Source: Halomonas salipaludis (lineage in GTDB: Bacteria; Pseudomonadota; Gammaproteobacteria; Pseudomonadales; Halomonadaceae). Taken from it: 64,000 nucleotides of DNA. The stretch's first letter is position 1. Every line of letters starts with the position of its first letter. The stretch spans positions 1 through 64,000 of the forward strand of contig NZ_NSKB01000012.1 in the NCBI RefSeq assembly GCF_002286975.1, written 5' to 3'. Positions 56,907 to 64,000 of this stretch are shown here, piece after piece. The notes beneath the pieces are model-generated. The model was not told where the DNA came from. It ran no database searches and was given only the letters and a program-made list of their open reading frames with translations. The position numbers and the translations under genes are program-made.

Positions 56907-57311
56907 TCAGCGCCGCCGACACATTTCCGCAGGGTGACGCAGCTGAGCCAGCAGGTAGGCCTTGAGCTCGGCATCCACGCCCTGCTCGTCGAGCGCCGTT
57001 GCCATGCACAAAAGCCAAGCGTCGCGCTCCTCGGGGCCGATATCCAAGTGACGATGCGCCCCCGGGATGCTGATCGGCCCGAAACGCTCGCGATAGCGCT
57101 TGGGACCGCCCATCCAGCCGATCAGAAAGGTGGTCAGCTTGTCCCGCGCCTCGCCGAGATCGGCGGGATGCATGGCGCGAATCCGCTGCGCCTCGGGCAG
57201 CCGCTGCATCGCCGCATAGAAGCGCCCGACGAGTGCGGCCACCGCCGCCTCGCCGCCCAGCGCCTGCAGGGTACTGTCGCCAACGCCGTAGATTCGTGCC
57301 GTATCGCTCAT
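56907..57311 (-). CDS. Group-2 truncated haemoglobin, coupled to the SMC operon
   Basis: The 134-residue haem protein of the 2-over-2 globin fold has an N-terminal extension (ARIYGVGDSTLQALGGEAAVAALVGRFY). Its haem-pocket segment is AHRHLDIGPEERDAW, with the proximal His (H88) and the group-2 Trp (W99). Such globins bind oxygen or nitric oxide, often for detoxification. The ATG at 57311 lies 1 nt after the stop of the giant SMC-like gene, and its GAGGAG ribosome-binding site is inside that gene. This implies translational coupling to a DNA-management operon, an unusual partner for a globin; the functional link is unknown. Confidence 0.88.
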   Translation of the reverse strand: MSDTARIYGVGDSTLQALGGEAAVAALVGRFYAAMQRLPEAQRIRAMHPADLGEARDKLTTFLIGWMGGPKRYRERFGPISIPGAHRHLDIGPEERDAWLLCMATALDEQGVDAELKAYLLAQLRHPAEMCRRR

Positions 57312-57312
57312 C

Positions 57313-60300
57313 CTACGTCTCCTCGCTGACCGGCTCGCTGACATGGATGCCGAACAGGCTGGCTTCGCCGGCGCTGCGACCGAGCTGCTCGGGTGCGACG
57401 CTGCGGCCGTCGCGGACCATGACATGACCGCCCTGGCCCTGAACACCGCCGATCACGCTGCCCACCAGGTAGGTGGGGAAGATTGCCGGGTCGTTCTCGT
57501 AGTTGGGATTGTGGATCAGGCCGATCATCTGGAAACGCCCGCGGGTGTTGCGCAGCGACTCCAGCGAGTCCTGAATCAGCCGCCGGTGGGAGAGCTTGGA
57601 GAACAGGCCGTCGAGCAGGATCACGCTCTCGCGGCTGTTGCGCGCCCGCCGCTTGTGGTGGCCGGGCAGTTCGCGCAGCTCGCGCTCGATGGCGAACTCC
57701 GAGAGCTTGACCAGCCACATCAGCGATACCGCCTCGCGCTGGCCCTCGGACATGTCCTCGTTGAGCGAGAACAGCCGACCGTGGGGACGGATGGCGTCGT
57801 GCTTGAGGCGAATCGCTACGTCGTGGAACAACCCGCGGTAGATGCGCCGGCGAATCTGGCGCAGCAGGTCGTCGTCGCGGCGCCGTGCATCGCCGTCGGG
57901 CATGCCACCGTCGCGCTCGGCGCGGCGCTTCTGCGCCAACTGGTGCTCGTCGATGTCCGCCAGCAGGGTGGTGATCAGCTCGCGCAGCGGCTCGCCGTCG
58001 ATCAGCGACGCCTTGACCTCGAAATAGGCGCCGCCCTCGCCGTGGCTGCGCGCCACGCGCTTGAGGATATCCAGGTTGCCGGCGGCGTCGGCGATGATCG
58101 AGCTCAACCGCTCGACCAGGGTGCCTTCGATCTGCTCGCGTGAGGCATGCAGCCGCTCGACACGCTGGCGATGCTCGCCGAGCTGAGCGTCGAGCTGGTC
58201 GTGCAGCGCCGCCAGATCGGCCAAGGCCGCTGCACTGACGCCCTTCAATGCCGCCAGCCGCGCGCGCTCGGTATCGCTGAAGGCACGGCTCTGGGCAGCC
58301 GCCTCCAGCGCCTCGGCCAGGCGCCGTTCGAGGGCACGCACCGCCTTGTCCTGGCGCTCGCGGTCGCGCGCCCGTTCACCCAGGTTGAGATCATCAAGCG
58401 CATCGATCAGGGTCTGCTGGCAGGCCTCCAGCGCCGCCGGATCGGGCAGCGCCGCCTCACTGCCTGCCAGCCGCCACCAGTCGTCCAGCGCTGCCTGACG
58501 CGGCGCCTGGTCGGGGTCGTCGAGGGGCCAGGCGCACTGCGGCTCGGCCTCTGCCAGCCGCTGCCCCCAGCCGCTGGGCAGCTCGCGGACCACCGCCAGC
58601 CACGCCAGGGCCAGATGGTCGACCCACTCCATGGCCCGGCGCTGGACGCCGAGCCGCTCGCTGACGCTGTCACGCTCCTCGCGCTTGGCCTTGAGCTGCT
58701 CACGGCACTCGCCGCGCTCGCGCTTGACCCGAGCGATCTCGCGCTCGAGTTTCTGCCCGCCGCCACCGGCGTCGCGCACGTCGAGGTAGGCGCGGATCCG
58801 CGTGAACGAGAAGTCGGCGCGGCGGTTGGCCGTGGCCAACTGCGTCTCGAGCTGCTCCTGCACCTCGGCGGCGGTCTCGATAAAGGCCACGCCACCCTCG
58901 GCCTCGAACTCGGCCAGGGCGCGCAGCCGGTCGCGTTCGCCATCGGCGAATAGCCCGCGCTGCTCGGCGTCGAGTTCGCTGAGACGGCGCTCGAGGGTCT
59001 CGCGCTGGGCCTCGGCGTCATGCAGTCGCTCGCCGACCTCGGCCTGGCGTTCGGCCAGGGCATCGAGGCGCGCCTCCAGCGCTGCGAGCCGCTCCGCGCC
59101 ACCGGCGTTGGCAAACTGCTCCGCCGCCAGCCAGGTCTCGCCATGGCGCTCCAGCGCCTGCTGCGCATCGACCAGTTGCGGGCGTTGCTCGGCCAGTTCG
59201 CTCTCGGCCGCCAGTGCCGCCTCGGCGGCGGCCTCCAGGGCCAGCTCACCACCGGCTTCCAGGTAGCGCTGGTAGTCGTCGATGCAGCTCAGCGCGGCGT
59301 CGCTGAGGCGCGGCGCCAGCGCCGCCTGGCGCTCGGCCAACGCGGCCTGCTCGGCACCCAGCGCCTCCAGCGCATCGACCACTCCGGCCTCATCGGCCTG
59401 CCTGGCGCGTACCGCCAGGGCGTAGGCCTCGCCGTGGGGATCGAGACGCCGGCATTCGACCTCGAGTGCCACCTGGCGCTCGCGGTCGGCGGCCAGGCGC
59501 CGCTCGGTGGCCTGACGCAGCTCGTCCAGGTAGCGCGGGTCGAGGGCCGCCTTGACCGCCAGCGTCTCGACGCCCTGTACCGCACCAAGCGGCGAGCGGC
59601 CGGCCTCCAGCCGCGTCGTCAGGGCCCCGGCTTCGAGTACCGGCAGCGCCAGGCCGGCGTCGACCAACAGGCCGGCGACGTCTTCGGCATTGGCCTCGCC
59701 CTCGACCACCGGCGCGAACAGCACCCCGGCGGCCTGGGCCAGCCACTCGCGGCGCCGGGCCTCGGGCCAATGCGCGGCGTTGAGCACTTCGTGCAGCGGC
59801 TGCCAGGCGATCTCCTCGCGCTGCAGCAGGCGCTCGGCCTCGGCTTCCACCGCACGGCGTTCGAGTGGGTCGCCGCTCAGGCTCTCCAGATAGCGCTGGC
59901 GCTCGGCAATGGCGCTATCCAGCGACTCCGCCTCGCTGAGCAGTCGCGGGTAGCGGCGCTGGGCATCGCGCAGCCAGTCCGCCGGGGCCAGTTCGCTGCG
60001 TTCGGCGAAGCTCAGCCGCGCCTGATGCAGCTCGCGCAGCTCGGCCTCGCGCTGGGCGAGGCGGTGCTCGGTATCCGCCAGTTCACGCTCGCGCTCGCGC
60101 AGGCGGCTACGCAGGTGCACCGGTTCGTCATCGCCGTGCAGCTCGGCGTAGCGCCGCGCCGCCTCGGCCAGCGGTGCCAGCCGCGCCTGCTCGCGGCGGG
60201 CATCCTGCTGGCGCTGCTCGGCGTCGCGGCAGCGGGTCTCGAGTTCGGCCAGCTGGGTCTTGCGCCGCGACCAGAAACCGCGCGGCTCCTCCTCCGGCCA

Positions 60301-62196
60301 GCCCTCGACGAAGGCCTGCCACGGCCCTTGACCCTGGCTGAGCAGGCCCTGCTCGCCGGCCAGGCGCTGCTGCTCGTCGCGCAGGGTGGCCGCCTCTTCG
60401 CGCAGCTCGCGGCACTGCTCGAGCAGCGGTTGGCGCTGCTGCTCGGCGGCCTCGCGGGCCTCCTCGATCAGCGCCTCGCGCTCGTGCTTCTCGGCCAGGC
60501 GCTCGGCGGGCACTTCATGGGGGTGACGCTGGCGGAACTCGGCGTGCCAGGCGGCGACCTGCTTGAGCTCGCCGCTGCGACCCAGATGCGCGTTGAGGGC
60601 GCGGCGCGCCTCATCGGCCTCGCGGCGGCTGGCCTCGGCGGTGTGTTCCGGCGCCTCCAGCTCGGCCTCGCTGAACAGGCCGTCGGCGAGCGCCTGGGTA
60701 TAGAAACTCTGGTTGTCGACGAACTCGCGCTGCTGCCCCTCGAGGCGCTCACGGTCGTGCTCGAGGCCCTCGAGCTGCTGCTCGAGGCCGTCGAGGTCAT
60801 GGCCTAGCTCATCGAGGTAGGTGCGGTCGGCGATCACCTCTTCGCGGAAGCGGTTGCCGTCCAGCGCTTCGAAGGCATCGGCCGCGCTGTCCAGCGCCTC
60901 CAGCGCACGGTGGCGCGCGCTGTCGTCGTTGAAACTCAGCGTCTCTGCCAGCCAGTCGCGGGCGGCGGCAAAGGTCACGTGGCCCAGGTCGCGGGCACTC
61001 AGCCACTCGGCATCGGGCAAGTGAATCAGCCGGCGGTGGGCATCGACCCGCGCGCCGCGCTCGGAGAGCGCCTGGCGGACGCTGCGCTCGCTGGCGCCGC
61101 TGAGCCGTGCCAGTAGCCAGGTCGAGACCCGCGGCCGGCCGGTGTCGCCCACCGCCCAGGCCAAGCCCGCCAGGGGCGCGGCATCGACGTCGGCGTCGGA
61201 CGGCTGCCGCGGCAGCCCCGGCAGGCCGGCCAGGGCCTGGCCGCCAAGCAGGCGCTCGAGGCTGGCCAGCCCCTCGTCGAGGCGCTCGCGGGCTTCGCGG
61301 GCCTCGAGCAGCGCCGCGCCGTCGGCACTCAGCGTCGCCAGGTTGGCCACCTTGTCGGCAGTGCGACGCTGGTCGCTCTCGGCTTCGTCGAGGCGATGGC
61401 GCAGCTCGGTGATATGGGTGCCGGAGTTGAGGATCACCTCCTCGATCAGCTCCTCGCTCTCGTCGGTCTCGCCGCGGGTCGCGCCGGAGAGGATCTCCGG
61501 CGCCAGCACCTCGAAGAAGAACGCCTGGTCGGCCTTCTCGCCGCCGCGCGGCTTGATGGCGTTGAAGATCTGGCTCTTGTCGGCGCCGCCCTCCTTCTGG
61601 AAGGCGGCCAGCTGCGCCAGCTCACGGCGCGACACATGGGCACCCACCGCGTCCAGCCACTCCTCGCGGTTGTGGGTCAGGCGCACGTTGCGGCTTGCCA
61701 TGGCGGTCTTGATATCGCTGTTGGCGTACAGCGCCAGCATGCCGTCGGCGGTCAGGTGGTGGACCGGGATGTCCTCGAGCCGCCCGGGGTAGTGGTAGAA
61801 CGACAGGCCACTGCCGTCGCTGTAGCCATAGAAGCCGAACACGAAGGTCTCGCCGGCGACCTCTTCGCCGGCGGCGGCGAGCATGTCCTCCTGGCGCTCG
61901 CCGCCGCTGCGAGAGCGAAACTCGACGCGCAGATGGCTCCAGCTGCGCCCCTGGCCGGCGACGGTCGATGGCGAGCACTTGCGTCGCGTGCGCGAGATCA
62001 GCGTGCGGTCCCGCGACAGCAGACCGATCAGCGCCTCGGCGAGGGTGGTCTTGCCGAAGCCGTTCTCCATGCTGATGGCGCTGGACTGGCCGCGCAGGTC
62101 GAGCAGCAGGTGACGCATCTTGGCGTCCCACGGCGAGGCGATGTCGCCGTGCTTGTTGAGCAGGTTGGCGACTTCGATACGGTTGATCACGCTCAT
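57313..62196 (-). CDS. Giant SMC/MukB-like ATPase (Muk/Mks/Wadjet-type condensin subunit)
   Basis: This 1627-residue ATPase has the SMC layout. Residues 1-260 form an N-terminal ATPase lobe with P-loop MENGFGKTT (43-51). A putative winged-helix insert follows at about 340-410 (STWLLARLSGASERSVRQAL). Long coiled coils then run to about 1440, with a globular hinge-like section near 800-880 (GVLFAPVVEGEANAEDV). The C-terminal lobe has signature SEGQRE (near 1483) and Walker B VILLDG (D near 1529), where the usual catalytic Glu after Asp is Gly. It is longer than MukB (about 1485) and much longer than MksB or JetC. It overlaps the MukE-like gene by 4 nt. The family call rests on architecture and operon context. 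Confidence 0.75.
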   Translation of the reverse strand: MSVINRIEVANLLNKHGDIASPWDAKMRHLLLDLRGQSSAISMENGFGKTTLAEALIGLLSRDRTLISRTRRKCSPSTVAGQGRSWSHLRVEFRSRSGGERQEDMLAAAGEEVAGETFVFGFYGYSDGSGLSFYHYPGRLEDIPVHHLTADGMLALYANSDIKTAMASRNVRLTHNREEWLDAVGAHVSRRELAQLAAFQKEGGADKSQIFNAIKPRGGEKADQAFFFEVLAPEILSGATRGETDESEELIEEVILNSGTHITELRHRLDEAESDQRRTADKVANLATLSADGAALLEAREARERLDEGLASLERLLGGQALAGLPGLPRQPSDADVDAAPLAGLAWAVGDTGRPRVSTWLLARLSGASERSVRQALSERGARVDAHRRLIHLPDAEWLSARDLGHVTFAAARDWLAETLSFNDDSARHRALEALDSAADAFEALDGNRFREEVIADRTYLDELGHDLDGLEQQLEGLEHDRERLEGQQREFVDNQSFYTQALADGLFSEAELEAPEHTAEASRREADEARRALNAHLGRSGELKQVAAWHAEFRQRHPHEVPAERLAEKHEREALIEEAREAAEQQRQPLLEQCRELREEAATLRDEQQRLAGEQGLLSQGQGPWQAFVEGWPEEEPRGFWSRRKTQLAELETRCRDAEQRQQDARREQARLAPLAEAARRYAELHGDDEPVHLRSRLRERERELADTEHRLAQREAELRELHQARLSFAERSELAPADWLRDAQRRYPRLLSEAESLDSAIAERQRYLESLSGDPLERRAVEAEAERLLQREEIAWQPLHEVLNAAHWPEARRREWLAQAAGVLFAPVVEGEANAEDVAGLLVDAGLALPVLEAGALTTRLEAGRSPLGAVQGVETLAVKAALDPRYLDELRQATERRLAADRERQVALEVECRRLDPHGEAYALAVRARQADEAGVVDALEALGAEQAALAERQAALAPRLSDAALSCIDDYQRYLEAGGELALEAAAEAALAAESELAEQRPQLVDAQQALERHGETWLAAEQFANAGGAERLAALEARLDALAERQAEVGERLHDAEAQRETLERRLSELDAEQRGLFADGERDRLRALAEFEAEGGVAFIETAAEVQEQLETQLATANRRADFSFTRIRAYLDVRDAGGGGQKLEREIARVKRERGECREQLKAKREERDSVSERLGVQRRAMEWVDHLALAWLAVVRELPSGWGQRLAEAEPQCAWPLDDPDQAPRQAALDDWWRLAGSEAALPDPAALEACQQTLIDALDDLNLGERARDRERQDKAVRALERRLAEALEAAAQSRAFSDTERARLAALKGVSAAALADLAALHDQLDAQLGEHRQRVERLHASREQIEGTLVERLSSIIADAAGNLDILKRVARSHGEGGAYFEVKASLIDGEPLRELITTLLADIDEHQLAQKRRAERDGGMPDGDARRRDDDLLRQIRRRIYRGLFHDVAIRLKHDAIRPHGRLFSLNEDMSEGQREAVSLMWLVKLSEFAIERELRELPGHHKRRARNSRESVILLDGLFSKLSHRRLIQDSLESLRNTRGRFQMIGLIHNPNYENDPAIFPTYLVGSVIGGVQGQGGHVMVRDGRSVAPEQLGRSAGEASLFGIHVSEPVSEET

Positions 62197-63017
62197 GCGT
62201 CGGCCTCCTGGTGGGCGGCTTGTGGCATTTCCGCTGAGGCCTCGTCGGCCAGGCGCCCCTCGGCCAGCGACTGCAGGTGGCCGAGCTGGTGCAGGCCGAC
62301 CTGCTCGCTCTCCAGGGCGCCGAGCAACGTCTGCTGCCAGATATCGCCGCCGGCCTCGTCGCCCTCCTCGACCAGCGTTTCCCGCGGCGACTCGAGCAGC
62401 CCGGCGCGAGCCTGCAGGTCGATGAAGGCGCGCACCCGGCGGTTGAGGTCCTCGCCGCGTTCATCGAGCAGCGCGCGGCTGGCCTCCGGCGCCGCCTCAC
62501 CCAGGCTGCGCAGCGCCTCGAGCTGCTCGCGCAGCAGGTCTAGCAGCTCGTTGCTGGCGAAGGTCGCCTCCTGGTAGCGGCTGACATCGGACAGCGCACG
62601 GTTGTAGCGGGTATAGAGCAGGGTATGCATCAACAGCCACAGCTGCAGGTACCACTGGGCCAGCTCGGCGCGGCTCTCCTGGCGCAGCTTGAGGGCCTCG
62701 AACACCGGCTCGCGGGTGTACAGCGGCGGCTGCTCGAGATCCGGGTCGGGCAACAGCGCGTAGTAGCGCGAGCCCGGCGCAATGCCCGGATAATCGCCGG
62801 ACTCGAAGGCCTTGAGACGCAGCCCCTGGCCAGCCAGGAAGTCGCGCAGCGCCTCGCGCTCGAGATCGCTGGCATCATCGATCAGCGCGCAGACATCGCG
62901 CTCGGAGAGCTGCCCCTCGCGGGCGGCACGCCGCTTACGGCCGCTGCCCGGGGCGCGTTCGGCACTGCGGTAGCGCAGCAGGTAGGCGACCACTTCGCCC
63001 ATTTCACTCATGTTCAT
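62193..63017 (-). CDS. MukE/JetB-like condensin subunit
   Basis: The 274-residue, helix-rich acidic protein has no strong stand-alone signature. Its central EALKLRQESRAELAQWYLQLWLLMHTLLYTRYNR stretch (quoted in parts) and the later RVRAFIDLQARAGLLE suggest a winged-helix fold of the MukE/MksE/JetB type. Position is the main evidence: 4-nt overlaps join it to a kleisin-like gene upstream and the SMC-like ATPase downstream, the standard F-E-B gene order. An acidic, low-complexity C-terminus (GRLADEASAEMPQAAHQEADA) is present. Confidence 0.55.
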   Translation of the reverse strand: MNMSEMGEVVAYLLRYRSAERAPGSGRKRRAAREGQLSERDVCALIDDASDLEREALRDFLAGQGLRLKAFESGDYPGIAPGSRYYALLPDPDLEQPPLYTREPVFEALKLRQESRAELAQWYLQLWLLMHTLLYTRYNRALSDVSRYQEATFASNELLDLLREQLEALRSLGEAAPEASRALLDERGEDLNRRVRAFIDLQARAGLLESPRETLVEEGDEAGGDIWQQTLLGALESEQVGLHQLGHLQSLAEGRLADEASAEMPQAAHQEADA

Positions 63018-64000
63018 TGCGGATCATCCTGATCGGAGAGGCGCAGTGACGGGGTCACTGCGCCGCGGACACATCGGCCGTCAGCGAGGGTCAGCTCGAA
63101 CGGCGTGGCGTCGATGCCCACCGCCAGGCGGTCATCGAGCAGTTGGGTATCGACGAAGGTGTTGAGCAGCTGGGCCAGGCAGTCGCCCTCTTCGAAGCGG
63201 TGCCAGCCCTCGGCCAGCGCCGCCGGCAGCGACAGCGGCTCGCGCTGGATGCGCTGGCGCAGCGCCGGGCCACGGGCCTCGAGGAAGCGCGCCAGCAGCG
63301 GGTCCTCGGGGGCCGCGTCGTGCTGCTCGTCGAACACCAGGGCGGCGTGGCTGGTCTCGGCACGGCGCGACTCCAGCAGCGGAATCAGCGGCGCCATGCG
63401 CGGCACCGCGACCTGCACGTGCAGCGGCATCAGCCGCGCCACCAGCGCCTGCTGTAGCGCCGCCGGCGGGGCGCTATTGAGCAGTCCGCGGGCCAGGTCG
63501 GCGAAGTCGACCACGCCCATCGACTGGATGCGCCCCTCGGCGATATCGGCGAGCAGCTCGGCGAGGCGCCGCGAGAGGTTCTCGATGGCGGTCAGCACCC
63601 GGCCGATGGCGCTGGACAGCATGCGCAGGTCCCACTCCTCGCCGCTGGCCGCCTGCTCGGCCTCACGCCACTCGGCGAAGCGTTCCATCAGCCGCGGTGC
63701 GGTGAGCTGGGCGCGGGCGTCAAGCAGGGTACGCTGAATGCTCGACAGCGCGTTGTGATAGTGGCGCTGGTTGTCGAGCAGTGCCGCCAGCTTGCCTTCG
63801 CGGGTGGGATTCTCGCGCACCCGGCGCAGCTCCTGGGTCAGCCCGCGGATCGCCAGCAGGATCTGGTTGGTGATATCCGGCACCCGGGCGAAGTCGCCGC
63901 GGGCCAGCGCCGCCAGCACCTTGGCGGCGTCGTATTCGGAGTACAGCAGGTCCTCGACCTGGCTGGCCAGGGTCACCGCCTGGCGGCCGCTGGCGGTCAG
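63014..64000 (-). CDS. MukF/JetA-like kleisin subunit, partial (cut by window edge)
   Basis: The frame is open from the window edge. The first visible residues LTASGRQAV, followed by TLASQVEDLLYSEYDAAKVLA, look like the wing end of a winged helix leading into helices, as in MukF/MksF/JetA kleisins. The middle has a helical bundle (RVRENPTREGKLAALLDNQRHYHNAL in parts), and the C-terminal quarter (VGIDATPFELTLADGRCVRGAV) would be the domain that contacts the SMC head. A GTG at 63976 is probably an internal codon, not the start, because the frame and homologous-looking sequence continue upstream. Its end overlaps the MukE-like gene by 4 nt. Confidence 0.55.
   Translation of the reverse strand: MTASGRQAVTLASQVEDLLYSEYDAAKVLAALARGDFARVPDITNQILLAIRGLTQELRRVRENPTREGKLAALLDNQRHYHNALSSIQRTLLDARAQLTAPRLMERFAEWREAEQAASGEEWDLRMLSSAIGRVLTAIENLSRRLAELLADIAEGRIQSMGVVDFADLARGLLNSAPPAALQQALVARLMPLHVQVAVPRMAPLIPLLESRRAETSHAALVFDEQHDAAPEDPLLARFLEARGPALRQRIQREPLSLPAALAEGWHRFEEGDCLAQLLNTFVDTQLLDDRLAVGIDATPFELTLADGRCVRGAVTPSLRLSDQDDPQ

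Noticed and set aside
56900-57312. JetD/MksG-type nuclease expected after the SMC gene
   Set aside because: The gene found there has globin features (proximal His, group-2 Trp) and no TOPRIM motif, so no nuclease is annotated.
59020-60807. 595-codon plus-strand frame opposite the giant SMC gene
   Set aside because: Leu/Gly/Ala-rich antisense shadow of a coiled-coil gene; no domain is visible and the minus-strand operon is clearly the coding strand.

Overview
The window is GC-rich, densely coded chromosomal DNA. The gene set includes a urea ABC transporter and urease, tyrosine catabolism, two tricarboxylate transporters, a glutathione-independent formaldehyde dehydrogenase, ArgP/ArgO and chemotaxis genes. 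Together these fit a halophilic gammaproteobacterium of the Halomonadaceae (Halomonas-like). That placement is inferred from gene families and synteny, because no rRNA or other marker gene is present.

Layout. Bases 1-246 are the tail of an IS21-family element (istB end plus probable terminus). Next to it is a short, frameshifted remnant of an FMN glutamate-synthase C-terminus and then folD. Bases 1.5-5.4 kb form a patchy, locally AT-richer accessory stretch: an AAC(3)-I-like acetyltransferase, an SRPBCC protein, a GNAT protein, a HIT protein and a serine dehydratase. Bases 5.4-17.6 kb carry housekeeping and sensory genes: a GFA-family protein, a CDGSH/glutamate-synthase fusion, a LysE/AraC pair, a chemoreceptor, small DUF proteins, YbaK, a ClC protein overlapping a PotD-like binding protein, and an NMT1-GGDEF fusion. 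A structured intergenic region at 17.6-17.75 kb looks like a small RNA with GGA-bearing hairpin loops and a strong terminator.

Bases 17.8-29.7 kb are a complete urea module on the minus strand: urtABCDE (uptake) followed by ureDABC-E-F-G (hydrolysis and nickel insertion). Both operons have sigma-54-like -24/-12 elements with upstream NtrC-like dyads, so nitrogen control of uptake and hydrolysis is readable in the DNA. The urease operon also carries two 133-bp copies of a structured repeat and REP-like palindromes between its genes.

Bases 30-39 kb hold an acyl-CoA dehydrogenase, a tctCBA tricarboxylate transporter with its own sensor kinase and response regulator, rlpA and cobA. Bases 39-51 kb centre on tyrosine catabolism (hmgA, fahA, maiA and a distant hppD) with a MarR regulator and an NSS transporter. 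Identical GTTTC-N4-GAAAC dyads lie upstream of hmgA and in the NSS/MarR intergenic region. A second Tct system (TctA-TctB fusion, TctC), a PrpF/GalD-type isomerase and a LysR regulator sit between maiA and hppD.

Bases 51.5-57 kb carry argO/argP, fdhA, cfa and a PAS-GGDEF diguanylate cyclase. The window ends in the most unusual locus: a minus-strand operon of a MukF-like kleisin (cut by the window edge), a MukE-like partner and a 1627-residue SMC/MukB-like ATPase, joined by 4-nt overlaps. A group-2 truncated haemoglobin follows after 1 nt. No JetD/MksG nuclease follows the ATPase, so this may be a distinct Muk/Mks/Wadjet-type condensin.
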